Shown here in pieces: positions 1 through 9,991 of a DNA stretch of 20,978 bases (within the stretch, counting starts at the first letter, position 1; each line of letters starts with the position of its first letter). The translations under genes were made by a program, and so were the position numbers. Under the pieces are notes generated by a model that saw only the letters and a program-made list of their open reading frames with translations, did no database searches and had not been told where the DNA came from. The stretch is from Apostichopus californicus (lineage: Eukaryota; Echinodermata; Holothuroidea; Aspidochirotida; Stichopodidae): positions 1 to 20,978 of the forward strand of contig JAIPMN010007715.1 in assembly GCA_020650975.1 (NCBI GenBank). Reading direction: 5' to 3'.

Positions 1-290
1 TCCGATCACAGTTTGTGATCACAAAAGTGTTGGCTATAGTGTTGGTTACTTTATGGGTAAATGTAGAACCACAATTACTTGGACTATTTGAGCCCAATCT
101 TGCTTGATAATATTATGTGTATTGTCATATACCCCTACGCAAGGAACCACAGTGCCCTTCGGCTCTTGTTTTTCTATTTCAAAACGTGAGTTTTATTTCA
201 ATCGAGGTAAATGTTCCTTTAGGTCATCCGAAAATGAATTATAATTTTTAGTTTTAACATGATGATGCATCTGGCTTTCTCTCTTGTTAG
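1..290 (+). other. Intron upstream of the first visible GTPBP2 exon
   Basis: No coding exon is supported here. The sequence ends in a pyrimidine-rich tract and a TTAG acceptor at 287-290, directly before the first exon that matches the family. It is taken to be the 3' part of an intron because the exon opens with the last base of a split codon. Confidence 0.7.
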
Positions 291-399
291 ACTTGGAGCC
301 ACCACTGTAGAAGTCAGAAGGACCACAGTAGAATCATATAATGGACTTAATAAAACAGCTTGTGAAGTTCTGGTTAGGAGAGTCCCAGATGATCAACAG
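291..399 (+). CDS. GTPBP2: GTPBP2 exon a: linker before the G domain
   Basis: One base completes a split codon, then 36 codons beginning [10 protein letters not shown] and ending VRRVPDDQQ. In the family, a (V/I)LVR(R/K)VPD(D/N)QQ block immediately precedes the G domain. The donor is CAG|GTAAG. The following intron is phase 0. Confidence 0.9.
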
Positions 400-3300
400 G
401 TAAGACTATATTTTAACTCGTTATATAAATCCAATTGTCTGTTGTAGAATTCGTAATCTATTGTAAGATAGAAATGTTTCTGTTGTGACTTTCCTCTTCT
501 GTTATCATGTTGAATGGACTTGTTTTTGTTGTTGCCTAGAATGAAATGAAAAATGAAAATAAGCTTGTAATTCACTTGGCTGACAGACAATATTTCCTCT
601 GATATTTCCTCTCAGCCCATTTATTATTCTTTTGTTGATATTAGTTTCTAGTACTTTGAATGTAGTTATTTTATCACTTTGCAGTATGTCAAGTATTGAC
701 TGGAAAGAGGATTTTATTTTTCTCTACTCTTTTAGAAAGAATATTTCCTAATACAAAACATTTAGTAGCTTCTGACTACAGAATTTCCATGAATTTTGTC
801 TCAAGATTAGCTGGTTATCAGCTGGTGTTTCATGTATACCCTTATTGCAGCAAGAAGACAAAACTTACACTGTATGGTTGTTCCTGGGAGACCTCTGCCC
901 TCCATAGACCACAGTGCATACAGTACATCTCTAAAAGTCAATGAATAAGTGCATTGTGTTTAATAGGTACATTGTATTAAGTCAGTGTTGTTATATCATT
1001 AACTGTTATAGCTTTGTATTAACGGTTTCCTTTTTCATTTCCCCCGACTCATAGTACATTGATCTTCGATTAGCAGTCCTAGGAAATGTGGAATCAGGAA
1101 AGAGTACTTTACTGGGGGTTCTGACACAAGGTGAAAAAGACAACGGACAAGGGAGGGCCAGATTGAACCTCTTCCGGCATTTACATGAAATTGAATCTGG
1201 TCACACATCCAGCGTTAGTCACGAAGTCCTTGGTTTCAACAGTAAAGGGGAGGTAAAGATTCATGCTTAATAAATTTATGTCCTTCTCAGAGAGAAATGA
1301 AATCCAAAAGACTATAAACTGTCACATGAAATGCTGCTTTGATGTACTGTATAAAATGGAAACTAGAGCTTTGAAGTGAATTTGGTTATCAAAAATTGAA
1401 AGTATCCTTCTTCAGATATTTATATATTTTAGCATATTTTGATACTTTGATTTATGTACATAATTAAGTGTAATGTTCCAAAAACAGATATTCGGAGAGC
1501 TTTATTTTACAAAAGTCAAAATTACAAAGTTTTGATTAATCGCAGAGATATCTTCTTTTAAAGTTAAAAGTATCATAAATAACCCTAAACAGGAAAATAT
1601 GATAAAAATATCTTTTCACTAGGAAAGAAAGGGTTATGACGGTTTTAAAATGAAACAACCAGATATTATGAAAAAGGCAAATTAGATTCACAAAATGTTG
1701 TCTCCTAACCATTTACTAGGGTCAAATATTGTTGCAATCTGTCTTTGTAAATCAATGGAACCTGCCATGTAAATATGCAATTACAGAATGTATTTTCCAC
1801 AGATGTTACATTACTGCCCCAAAAGATGTTTTAGTATGTCAAGAATTTTGTTTACAGTACAGTAATATGTATCACCACTCACTGTAGGCTGCAAGATACA
1901 CAAAACATGGTGCCTCTTCACTTTGATATTAAAGGTTAGGTTGAGGAATAAGGATTGAAAAAAAAAATGGATGAACATTATCTACTAGACCTACTGTAGA
2001 CTGCTGTTATCTTTGATATAGCCATGAAGGGGCATTTCTAATATTCAGCATATTTTTGAAGGTAAATATCTTTAAAACCAGAATAGTACAGAGATGCTAC
2101 TACCTGTAGCATACAAAAGTTTCCATTGGTTTAGCCATAGATGACATGTCAACACCACATATTTTTTTATTTTTAACCTAAAATCATCCTTCTATTATTT
2201 ATTACACAGGTCATAAACTATAACGATTCTAAGCAAGGGTGTTTAACCATGGAAGAGATCTGCCAGAATGCATCGAAACTCATCACACTGATTGATTTAG
2301 CTGGACACCAGAAATATCTCAAAACAACCATCTTTGGTCTGATGGGCTATAAACCAGACTTTGCAATGCTTGTCGTCAGTGCAAACAATGGAGTTGGTGA
2401 GTCGATGCTGCTGTTGGCTTTACAAAGAAATGTTAACATTCATACAGATTTCTGCTTTCACTAAACTTGCATTGTCAAGATTTTCATAACATCTTTATCC
2501 TGCATTTTTAGTTTTGGATAGTTTTTGCGGTTTGATTTTTACTGTATTTGCATTGTTTGCTAGAATGGCATCTGTTTGGGAGTTCTAGAATTTCTGAAAC
2601 AGAGAAGACTAACATTGTTGAGAGATGCATCTGATTGGGATCATTGTCAGAGAGCTTGGTTAGGAGAAGAACAAGCTTTGATTACCTGAGAAAATTGAAA
2701 GATATTAATTTGGCCAGTTCACCATTTAATCTTGAAAATCTTTCGACAGTGTAATTTCTGTATTTTACGTGTACTTAACATCCATTGATTCGGTTCTCGT
2801 CTAATTATTCCCGTAGCTGGTACGACCAGGGAGCACCTGGGTCTTGCTATGGCTCTTCAAATGGGTATATTTGTGGTGATTAGTAAGATTGACATCTGTC
2901 CACCTTGTGTCCGAGAGAGAACCTTACAGCAGGTAACCAGACTACTATCAGGACCTGGATGTGGTAAAATAACTTACCCAGTCACATCAAACTATGCAGC
3001 AGTAACCGCTGCACGACGGTTCAATTCAGAAAAGTAAGTAACTTGGACAGATTTTGATGATCATGTGAAACAATCATTCACATTGATATATATGCACCCA
3101 ATTATCCACATTATCCATATATTCATAGGATATGGTCTTGTTTTGGAAGGATATATATGCGTATGACGTGTGTTGTTTTGTTCATGGAAATTCGCTTTCT
3201 ATTGGATCTATCGTTACAATTAAGCCTAAGTGTGATAATAAGGTGAGGTATGTAGTATAGATATGTATATTCACATCAAATTAAATATAAATATGAATGT

Positions 3301-6300
3301 TCTTTAAAACTATTGCAATGCAATATGCAATTTGATATGAGAAGTGGAGGAAGCCTCTGGAAATAAACCATTCATTTCACAAAGATGCCTATATACAGTA
3401 ATTTTCCAAGAGGTAGGGGAGAATATGCTTAATTGTAACCTCTCCCCTGCCCCCATCCCCTCCCCCAGCTCTGATTTAAACTATGTAAACTTGAAGATTA
3501 ACCTTCTACTCATCTCTACATGTGAATGTTTGGTTATACATGTATTAAATTGGTTCTATCTTTCCGCAGTATTTGTCCTATATTCATGGTGTCAAATGTA
3601 ACCGGAGAAAACCTCGACCTACTTAAAAAATTTCTTCACATCATACCTCCCGCTTGTACCACTGGAGAACAGACTCGATTGATGCAAGAGATTACAGAGT
3701 TTCATGTGAGTTCTAATAGTTTATGAATTGACAATGGTCGCATTATCTTTCATTCTTCTAGTGTAGTTGGCTGTCGCTATGGTATATTTGCAGACTGTAA
3801 AGGAATATTAAAACAATATAGATAAGCTAGATATACAGTAGGTATGTGTCTCAAAGAATTCAAAATGTTTTACAATGCTGCTTGAGCGTATGCCTTTTGA
3901 TGCTGGGTAGAACTGAAAGCGATTGAAATCTTAAAAGCAAGGCGATAAAAACTTTTTGTTAAAGTTCAATAAATTTTTTGCACTTGCAAACGTTTTTCTC
4001 TTCTTTGATAAGTAATATAGAAGTTGAACTGGCTCCTTCATTTCCATTTCTGGATGTTATGAAATGAACTGCTTGTATTAAAACTCATTCATGCAGGATT
4101 GTGTTATAGTATATAGACTGCAGAACTGTTACTTGTGAAAATAAAAGAACCTGATAGTTACATTGGTCAGCACTGACTTGTCTCTGAATAGCTCTATTTG
4201 TATTGGTCGTTATGCTTTTGCCTGACAATACTGGCTTTAACCCCATCCCTTGCTAACCCTTAATATTAAACCATTTCCTCCTGTTATAACTTGTAACAGT
4301 AATGCATAACCATATAAAAATGTAAAAGTGTCTGTAGAGAGTGTGCAAAAGGATGAGCCACAAGAATTAAAACGATTAGTTATGCATGTTTCTTATTCTT
4401 GTTGAATACAGGTAGATGAGGTCTATAGCGTTCCTCATGTGGGGAAGGTGCTTGGTGGAACGTTATTATCGTAAGTTCCTACCCAATCTCATTAAAATTT
4501 CTTCCTTGACTATCATATGCACCTAGTTTCTTCATCATACATCAAATCCATACCTTGCTTACTACAGTCAGTATACATCCTACATGTCTGATTTTTAAGT
4601 AAGTCTTAAATTAATTTACTATTTAGGTTTTATGAAATTCTTAAATATTCTTATATTGTTAAAGATCAATTATTTACATTGCAATGCTATTTTATTACTA
4701 CAAGACTCCTGTTGGATCTTGGTACATTACCATATATAAATATAAACCCTTTCAAAAGTAATGTAACCCAAATTTAAGAATAGTCAATCAAAAGCAATGT
4801 CACAGTGTCCTACCAGATTGGTCCAGCAAATATTACTTTATGCAAATATATGCTGGTCAGTATCCTTTAGAACCTTCAACACCAAAAATAATATCCTTTG
4901 CTTTCATGTCAGAATTCTTGACCAACCTGGTCTTGCCCTGAGGAATAATTGTCATTCGGTATGTTGTTGTTTTTCTTCCATCAGAGGTTCCATACAAGAA
5001 GATTCTACTCTTCTGCTAGGTCCCAGTGAAGAGGGGAATTTCAAGAAAGTCCAGTTTCAAAGCATCCACAGAAATAGAAGTAAATGTCGTGTAGTGATGC
5101 CGGGTCAAGCTGCTACCTTGGCATTAGGGGAATGGGAAGAGTTTCCCTTAAGAAAAGTAAGAATTCTTTGGTCACCTCTTATAAGCTGTTTGTTGTATGT
5201 AAGAGTCAATCGCACTGTGGACCTTCAGATTTGTAACCTTGCTGGGGATCGAGGTATTTTTTTTTTGCAACTAAATGTAAGTTTGTTTATCAGTGATTGG
5301 ATTCTGATGAAAATTAGTTCATTTTATGAAATTTAATAGTTAATAATCATTCTGTAATAAATTAGATGAAGTTAACCTACCCCACCTCCTTTCCCCTATT
5401 TTGTTCTATTTTTCATGAAATCAAATGTTTTATAGAAAACAAACCTGTTCATAAGAGGTTCCTCATGTAATCCCACCCTACCTTTACTTTCTGCTAATTG
5501 CAAAGGCTATCGTTTGGTCTCTTGGGTCAATCATGAACTCACAATTCCTTTTGCAATTTGTTAAAAGAAAATCATATAATTTGTTATAGTAATCCATGAG
5601 CTACATTTTCTACTAATCAACAATGTTGTATTCTTAATGTTCTTTTGTGATCTATTATTTCAGTTAACCTTTGTTTGTATTTAAGCATGTATTAGCATGT
5701 GTAAAAGTAAGTGGGCCTGACGTTTCGATCCTAGCAGGATCTTTTCAGAGGCTGAATGACAAGCAATTAGCATGTAAGTGTTACAGCTCGTACAGTCCCT
5801 TTCCAGGCAGCTACCAGACTTGTTGATATTGTTAAAGATTTCCAACAGTATTTTCCTTTGTGTTCCACAAATCACATTCATGCATTGGTGAAATTTTATA
5901 GCAATGTTGAGTGGACTCTTTGTGAAAGAGACAATGAGACCATTAATGCCCAGTACTTGTTAAAAAATACTAGCCTTGTTTTATCAAACTGACCACTGGT
6001 AGTGGTTCAAGAAATATGTTTATATGAATATATCTTGTGTCATCGTTCGAACCTGTCATTTAACCTTAAGAGAACTTAGGTTTCTCCCAGCAGTATTCTT
6101 CTTACATTTGATTTTAATCTTTGCAGGGCATGGTACTGGTAAGGGAAGACCCTACATGCTGTGTGGAGTTTGAAGCTAACATCTGTGTACTGTACCATAC
6201 TACCAGCATAAAGAAAGGCTTTCAGGTTACAGTGCACGTAGGGAGTGTCTGTCAAAGTGCAATCATTGAAGATATGATAAACGAGGTATGTTTTGTATCC

Positions 6301-7313
6301 TCTTTCCACAGATAAAAGTCGTCCTTCGATCAAGTTGTAGTCTAACAATCGTATGATGCTTCTGGTTGGTTAATTATCTGTAGCGTAACAATTCATAGAG
6401 AAATGTATTAACAAGAAATGTGAGGAACTTTCTTTTTTATTAAAGTACTTGATGTCTCTGTGTAGACAGTTGGTTTTCAGAGTTGGAAATTTCAGCTGTT
6501 TACTAGCTAATGCCAGTGGATTTTACAGTACACGAGTAGAAAAAAAAAACGCACTTGCATTTTGCTGCCAGCTATTATGCAAAATTAATGTTCTTATTAC
6601 ATTAATTAAAGGAAATTAAAAGTGGGGATTTGATTTTAGCCAGGAGATATTTTTATGCACTGGCATATCTTTGCAAAGTGGGCTAAAATTGAGAAAGGTT
6701 AGACCTGGTTCTTGCAACAGTTGAATCTAGGGACCTTGACCACTTTCTGCATGGAGATTGTTTGACATGTCAGTGATGAAAAAGCTGTAATTTCTTAAGA
6801 GTCCTGTGACAAATGTAATGCCTTTGTAAAGAGTCATGACAAATGTAATGCCTTTGTAAAAGAGCCTACTGTCGGTCTGTGAATTGAGACCACAGTGTAA
6901 AAGAGAATCCACTCTGCTGCATACCGGTCGCAGCGAAACTAATTCTTTAAGAGTCAAGTACACCAGTTCAAAAAATGCCAGAAAACAGGTCTCCTTTTGA
7001 GTCAGATCAGACTTTCTTGGGAAATATATTTTGTTTCCTCGCTTTCCTCGATCACCCTATAATAAATTTGTCGCTGAAATATCTGGCCATGTTGCAATTT
7101 ATTCACAACCCTTTGCTGCTTTGCTCTTTTACACTTGTACAGGATTCGTTAAAAGTCAACGAGCAGGCTCTGGTAAAGTTCAAATTTAAACGACAGCCCG
7201 AGTTTCTCAGAGTCGGCTCGAGACTCTTCTTCCGGGAAGGAACAACTAAAGGCATGGGTCAGATAACGAAGGTTTACAGTCACAATGACAAAGGCCCTCA
7301 TATAGAGCGTTGA
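291..7313 (+). CDS. GTPBP2: GTPBP2-like translational GTPase, 3' nine coding exons (5' partial)
   Basis: Joined exons: 291-399, 1055-1252, 2210-2396, 2817-3033, 3570-3705, 4412-4470, 4985-5156, 6127-6285, 7143-7313. All introns are GT...AG and every junction keeps the frame, giving about 469 residues. Seen: P-loop [14 protein letters not shown] (G3, with the histidine expected of translation-factor GTPases), SKID (G4, variant of NKxD), then beta-barrel domains ending in a [14 protein letters not shown] stretch and a short tail. Known of the family: an EF1A/EF-Tu-like GTPase; mammalian GTPBP2 works with Pelota to rescue stalled ribosomes in the cytoplasm, and its loss causes neurodegeneration. 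GTPBP2 rather than GTPBP1 is inferred from [22 protein letters not shown] after the G3 region, [11 protein letters not shown] and the absence of the long basic GTPBP1 tail. The N-terminal part is missing because the window starts inside the gene; the codon split before 291 (only its third base lies here) implies an upstream exon. Confidence 0.93.
400..1054 (+). other. GTPBP2 intron a, 655 bp
   Basis: AT-rich, with stops in all frames apart from short chance ORFs. It contains a 12-bp tandem duplication (ATATTTCCTCTG-like) at about 591-614. It ends in a C/T-rich tract and ATAG at 1051-1054. Nothing else recognised. Confidence 0.75.
1055..1252 (+). CDS. GTPBP2: GTPBP2 exon b: P-loop (G1) exon
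   Basis: 66 codons, phase 0 on both sides. GNVESGKST at 1082-1108 is the nucleotide-binding P-loop; most relatives I recall have D where this has E. It continues with [31 protein letters not shown] (switch I/G2 threonine region) and GFNSKGE. The donor is GAG|GTAAAG. Confidence 0.95.
1253..2209 (+). other. GTPBP2 intron b, 957 bp
   Basis: Very AT-rich, no long ORF. No RNA gene or recognisable transposon was seen. It ends in a T-rich tract and ACACAG at 2209. Confidence 0.75.
2210..2396 (+). CDS. GTPBP2: GTPBP2 exon c: G3 motif exon
   Basis: 62 codons plus one base. It starts [10 protein letters not shown] and includes [13 protein letters not shown], where D-L-A-G-H (2294-2308) is the G3/switch II motif, then [14 protein letters not shown]. 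The donor is G|GTGAGT. The split codon is completed as Ala by exon d. Confidence 0.95.
2397..2816 (+). other. GTPBP2 intron c, 420 bp
   Basis: AT-rich intron between a GTGAGT donor and a CCGTAG acceptor. Nothing further seen. Confidence 0.75.
2817..3033 (+). CDS. GTPBP2: GTPBP2 exon d: G4 motif exon
   Basis: Two bases, 71 codons, two bases. It begins (A)[17 protein letters not shown] at 2882-2893 is the G4 guanine-specificity motif in its family-typical variant form. It continues through [13 protein letters not shown] and [12 protein letters not shown]. The donor is AA|GTAAGT. Confidence 0.95.
3034..3569 (+). other. GTPBP2 intron d, 536 bp, with a decoy-like acceptor
   Basis: Contains a C-rich pyrimidine tract ending in CAG at 3441-3468, a stronger-looking acceptor than the true one at 3567-3569 (CCGCAG). 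Use of the upstream site would add 101 bases and shift the frame. Confidence 0.7.
3570..3705 (+). CDS. GTPBP2: GTPBP2 exon e: end of G domain
   Basis: One base plus 45 codons. It reads [20 protein letters not shown] and ends MQEITEFH. The (V/I)S(N/S)V(T/S)GE block is the expected G5-like position of the family, and the helix after it leads into domain 2. The donor is CAT|GTGAGT, phase 0. Confidence 0.94.
3706..4411 (+). other. GTPBP2 intron e, 706 bp
   Basis: AT-rich intron with no open frame of note and no recognisable element. It ends with ATACAG at 4411. Confidence 0.75.
4412..4470 (+). CDS. GTPBP2: GTPBP2 exon f: short domain-2 exon
   Basis: 19 codons plus two bases, [19 protein letters not shown]. 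It is too short to be found as an isolated ORF but is placed securely: VDE(V/I)Y(S/T)VP is the start of the EF-Tu-like domain 2, and phases match both neighbours. The donor is TC|GTAAGT. Confidence 0.93.
4471..4984 (+). other. GTPBP2 intron f, 514 bp
   Basis: AT-rich. A reading frame starting at 4797 runs through the end of this intron into the next exon by chance; the part before 4985 has no family similarity. Acceptor CCATCAG ends at 4984. Confidence 0.75.
4985..5156 (+). CDS. GTPBP2: GTPBP2 exon g: domain 2
   Basis: One base plus 57 codons, [19 protein letters not shown] through [20 protein letters not shown] to EEFPLRK. The IxRNR and GQAATLAL blocks are typical of GTPBP1/2 domain 2. The donor is AAA|GTAAGA, phase 0. 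Confidence 0.94.
5157..6126 (+). other. GTPBP2 intron g, 970 bp
   Basis: AT-rich intron. A poly-T run lies near 5257. A segment at about 5690-5890 looks like part of a dispersed repeat and is listed separately. Acceptor TTTGCAG ends at 6126. Confidence 0.75.
5690..5890. mobile_element. Possible dispersed-repeat remnant in intron g
   Basis: The core CCTGACGTTTCGATCC followed by GCAGGATC and a TTTTCAGAGGCT-like end (5716-5752) resembles a motif widely scattered in invertebrate repeats; this is recalled, not searched. GATCCT-AGC-AGGATC at 5727-5741 is a perfect inverted repeat. A short ATTAGCATGT word occurs on both sides (about 5691 and 5767). On the - strand the segment is open for 66 codons, with a possible CxxC-like stretch, but no domain is recognisable. 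Limits are approximate. Confidence 0.35.
6127..6285 (+). CDS. GTPBP2: GTPBP2 exon h: domain 3
   Basis: 53 codons, phase 0 on both sides. It begins [19 protein letters not shown] and continues [20 protein letters not shown], the family's domain-3 barrel core, then [13 protein letters not shown]. The donor is GAG|GTATG. Confidence 0.95.
6286..7142 (+). other. GTPBP2 intron h, 857 bp
   Basis: The last intron. It holds a two-copy ~30-bp tandem repeat at 6799-6860 (listed separately) and an A-rich run at about 6539. No RNA gene or ORF is supported. Acceptor TGTACAG ends at 7142. Confidence 0.75.
6799..6860. repeat. Two-copy ~30-bp tandem repeat
   Basis: Copies at 6799-6830 and 6831-6860 share a perfect 24-bp core (6807-6830 and 6837-6860) beginning TGACAAATGTAATG and ending GTAAA. 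The identical cores suggest a recent duplication. Confidence 0.9.
7143..7313 (+). CDS. GTPBP2: GTPBP2 terminal coding exon with stop
   Basis: 56 codons and TGA at 7311-7313. It starts [15 protein letters not shown], continues [17 protein letters not shown] and GMGQITKVY, and ends in a short tail, DKGPHIER. The REGxTKG(M/I)G block is near the C-terminus in GTPBP1/2. The tail is short, as in GTPBP2, without the long low-complexity extension of GTPBP1. Confidence 0.95.
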   Translation, partial: DSLKVNEQALVKFKFKRQPEFLRVGSRLFFREGTTKGMGQITKVYSHNDKGPHIER

Positions 7314-7705
7314 AGGGTACGGATTACCACCTGTAACCACCGCGCACCTGCCGGAGATGGGTTCCATATTTCAGTCTTCTTCGTATAGTCATGACTTTGA
7401 AACAGTAAATGTCTGTAATCTTATACTGTCCTGTTTTCATAGTACGTCTCGCATTCTGTCTGTATCAATTGTTTGAGAGCGTATTTTAAGAAAATCATTT
7501 AAATATATCTTTTTTAATTACACGTGAAATTTGTTGTGGTGTCTGGTGGTGATTGTGAGTGTTTTTACAATTTTACTGGAGGTCATTTAACACAAGCCGT
7601 GTGTGGTAATAGTTGTCTTGTATTTGATAGAATTTAAATGTGAAAATAATACTTCAGCAAGCTGCTTCAAATGTATCGCTAATAAAACTTTTCTGTCTTG
7701 ATTAA
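7314..7705 (+). other. Probable GTPBP2 3' untranslated region
   Basis: From the stop codon to just past the first canonical poly(A) signal. It is AT-rich and non-coding. The end point is inferred and approximate. Confidence 0.6.
7681..7686 (+). terminator. Poly(A) signal of GTPBP2
   Basis: Canonical AATAAA about 370 bases after the stop. A GT-rich stretch at about 7720-7735 could serve as the downstream element. Cleavage is inferred at about 7700. Confidence 0.6.
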
Positions 7706-8002
7706 AAATATAAAATTAGGTTGATGTTGTTAACATGAGTAGAAATCGAACTTAGGGTGATGTTTTTTTTTATAAACTTACAACTGTTATCCAAGATGAA
7801 ATTATCAAGTGTGTCTGATGTGATTTAGCTTGTTTTGGTGTGTTGGTAGTAAACTAACAAACAAAGAGGTTAGGAGACGATATGGGTGAGTGCAGATTTG
7901 TTCCGTGTAGCATTTGTTCGATGCTTAGTTTGACTTTGTGATCTGACTTATATTAGTGTGTATTCTGGTATACCAAGAAACAAATGGCGGGAAAAACACA
8001 AG
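7706..8002. other. Intergenic, nothing recognised
   Basis: AT-rich spacer between the inferred GTPBP2 mRNA end and the first minisatellite. No ORF, RNA gene or repeat was identified. Confidence 0.6.
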
Positions 8003-8345
8003 GTTAACTGTATATATGGGTGATTGGGAATATGTGTAGCACATGTCATGTGTAAGTATGAGATACTTGACTGTAGAGGGTTTCACTGTTAACTGTATAT
8101 ATGGGTGATTGGGAGTATGTGTAGCACATGTCATGTATAAGTATGAGATAATTGGCTGTAGAGGGTTCACTGTTAACTGTATATATGGGTGATTGGGAAT
8201 ATGTGTAGCACATGTCATGTATAAGTATGAGATACTTGACTGTAGAGGGTTCACTGTTAACTGTATATATGGGTGATTGGGAGTATGTGTAGCACAAGTC
8301 ATGTGTAAGTATGCGATATTTTGTGGCGGTAGAGGGTTTCACTGT
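8003..8345. repeat. Minisatellite, four copies of an 84-85 bp unit
   Basis: Units start at 8003, 8088, 8172 and 8256, each opening GTTAACTGTATATATGGGTG, with GTGTAGCACATGTCATG in the middle and GTAGAGGGTT(T)CACT at the end. Copies 1-3 are near identical; copy 4 diverges in its last third. Long - strand frames across it (recurring NHPYIQLTV) are a by-product of the repeat. Confidence 0.95.
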
Positions 8346-8820
8346 AATCCTTTGGAAGTTCAAATATAAACTTTGGGAGTATAACTAAGTGCATTTCACG
8401 TAAAGGTTACTGGGTGGATATGCGTGCGTTATTAATCATTATTATTATTATTACTTGTGCTTTCTGTAGGTCATCTGTATCTAGTTATCTTTGATTGCCT
8501 GGTCTCACTGGACAAACATTGAGAAACCTCACATTTATTCAGTCCGGAATCTTTGTACTGGAGAGATAGGAGTTAAATACAGTTTTAAAGTGGGGAGGGG
8601 GGGGGGGGCTTACAGTAAAGCTGCTCTGTTTTCTAATGTAGGTAGCGATAGAATCTTTAAGCAAACTTTTATCCTGTATATATTTTAAAGCTGCTATTTT
8701 ACATGTAGAAAATTTTAAGGATTTATTGTAAATGGGTGTAATAGCAAAAACAGTAATTTTTTTAAATATTTAAGCAACTTATTTTATGCATTATTCAGAA
8801 ACAATTTAAGAAGAACATTG
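8346..8820. other. Intergenic with simple sequence
   Basis: Holds an ATT/TTA trinucleotide run at about 8428-8452 and a G tract (GGGG, A, then twelve G) at 8592-8608. No gene recognised. Confidence 0.6.
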
Positions 8821-8942
8821 GACACTCTTGCTTGCCGTTGAACACAGATTGAGCTTTATAGAAGTTTATTCATTGTAATAGTGGGTAGTGTTAATATTGC
8901 AGAAACAGACAGACTAATGTGTTTGTGTGTGATATTGAGTAT
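8821..8942. repeat. Diverged direct duplication, copy 1
   Basis: Alignable by eye with 9108-9233 through shared blocks GTTGAACACAG (ATTGAACACAG), ATAGAAGTT, GGGTA(G/A)TGTTAA, AGAAA and ACTAATGTGT in the same order and spacing. No coding capacity. Confidence 0.75.
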
Positions 8943-8965
8943 TTCATAATTTATTGACTTCATTT

Positions 8966-9021
8966 TGATGATGGTGTTGATGTCGACGATGGTGTTGATG
9001 GTGCTGATAATGGTGTTCATG
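8966..9021. repeat. Imperfect GAT/GGT trinucleotide tract
   Basis: Repeated GATGGTGTTGATG-like words lying between the two copies of the diverged duplication. Confidence 0.7.
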
Positions 9022-9107
9022 GAGATTCATTTTCTGTCTTTATCTTAGTCTAGCATATTTAGAGGCCTATGTGTTTATGGGCAAAAGTCAGCAATGAAAG
9101 TCAAAAT

Positions 9108-9233
9108 GCACTCGTCTGTGCCATTGAACACAGGGTGAGTTTGATAGAAGTTGATATTAATTCTTTGTGATCATGGGTAATGTTAAGATTGTAGAAAGAC
9201 ATACTAATGTGTGACTTGTGTGATCCAGTATTG
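9108..9233. repeat. Diverged direct duplication, copy 2
   Basis: Partner of 8821-8942, offset about 287 bp. The order of conserved blocks is unbroken, so this is one duplicated segment rather than chance matches. Confidence 0.75.
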
Positions 9234-9991
9234 TGATCTGTCACATCTGTGAATGGTTTTACCATTAATTCTGCTCTTAGCTGCTTTTAGTCCATCTGAA
9301 GTAGCCCATGTATATGATGTGGTATGTTCTGCCTGACCGGGAATATCCGCCACCCTTGGTCAGATGGTTATGAGGTTTTTGAATCGTGAAACAAACGCTA
9401 GATATGTTGAAATGATTAGTAATTTCAAAAACGGACAACACACTTTTCAGTGTTTCATCTCGACAGTTATGGAATATCTAATTACTAAGTGTTCATAATA
9501 TCGTGACAAATGATATGTTTTACATTTTATGGTGACATCATTTTTAACTGAACTAGACTGTATTTTCTGGATTTTGGTACCATTAGGTAATACTTTTACG
9601 TAATATCCATAATATCAATAAATTCTAGTGACTTCAAAGGTATGACCGTAAACCATTTTTACTGTTATTTAGAGGTTTGCCATTTTAATGATATTCTCTG
9701 CATGATTTCTGTAATTGTCTTTCTGGGTAGTTGTATAGAGAAATAGTTTGAATGTTGTAATATACTTAACAAAGTGAAAGATTTTGTACAAATAATAAAC
9801 AACGTGCAGTGAACAAATTTAACTCCATTGAATTTTCTGTTTTTATCTATGTCTTGACTGAAATTATGAACTGTTTTTTGACATATGAGTCCTTCAAAAC
9901 ATTCCTTCTTTGATAAAAAATCCAAAGGCAACTCTTGTCAGTTATAAATTTTATATTTCATGTAACTACATTTACTTATTATCTTTTGCAA
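9234..9991. other. Intergenic, nothing recognised
   Basis: AT-rich, no supported gene. An 88-codon open frame on the - strand (9665-9931) has no recognisable domain and AT-driven composition. AATAAA occurs at 9794-9799, which could be a distal + strand poly(A) signal but has no supporting exon. Confidence 0.55.

Noticed and set aside
696..944. + strand ORF of 82 codons in intron a
   Set aside because: No family similarity; exons on either side join in frame without it.
4797..4984. 5' extension of the exon g frame
   Set aside because: It is intron read-through; similarity begins exactly at the acceptor at 4985.
6076..6348. - strand ORF of 90 codons
   Set aside because: Antisense to GTPBP2 exon h, which has strong family similarity.
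6771..6860. Possible C/D-box snoRNA in the last GTPBP2 intron (GTGATGA)
   Set aside because: No matching CTGA D box or terminal stem at suitable spacing was found.
291..7313. Assignment to GTPBP1 instead of GTPBP2
   Set aside because: [30 protein letters not shown] and the short C-terminus fit GTPBP2; a few residues ([13 protein letters not shown]) are GTPBP1-like, so an alignment tree should confirm.
7925..8363. Two overlapping - strand ORFs of 125 and 105 codons with recurring NHPYIQLTV
   Set aside because: They follow the 84-85 bp minisatellite, whose near multiple-of-three unit keeps frames open; no domain or codon signal.
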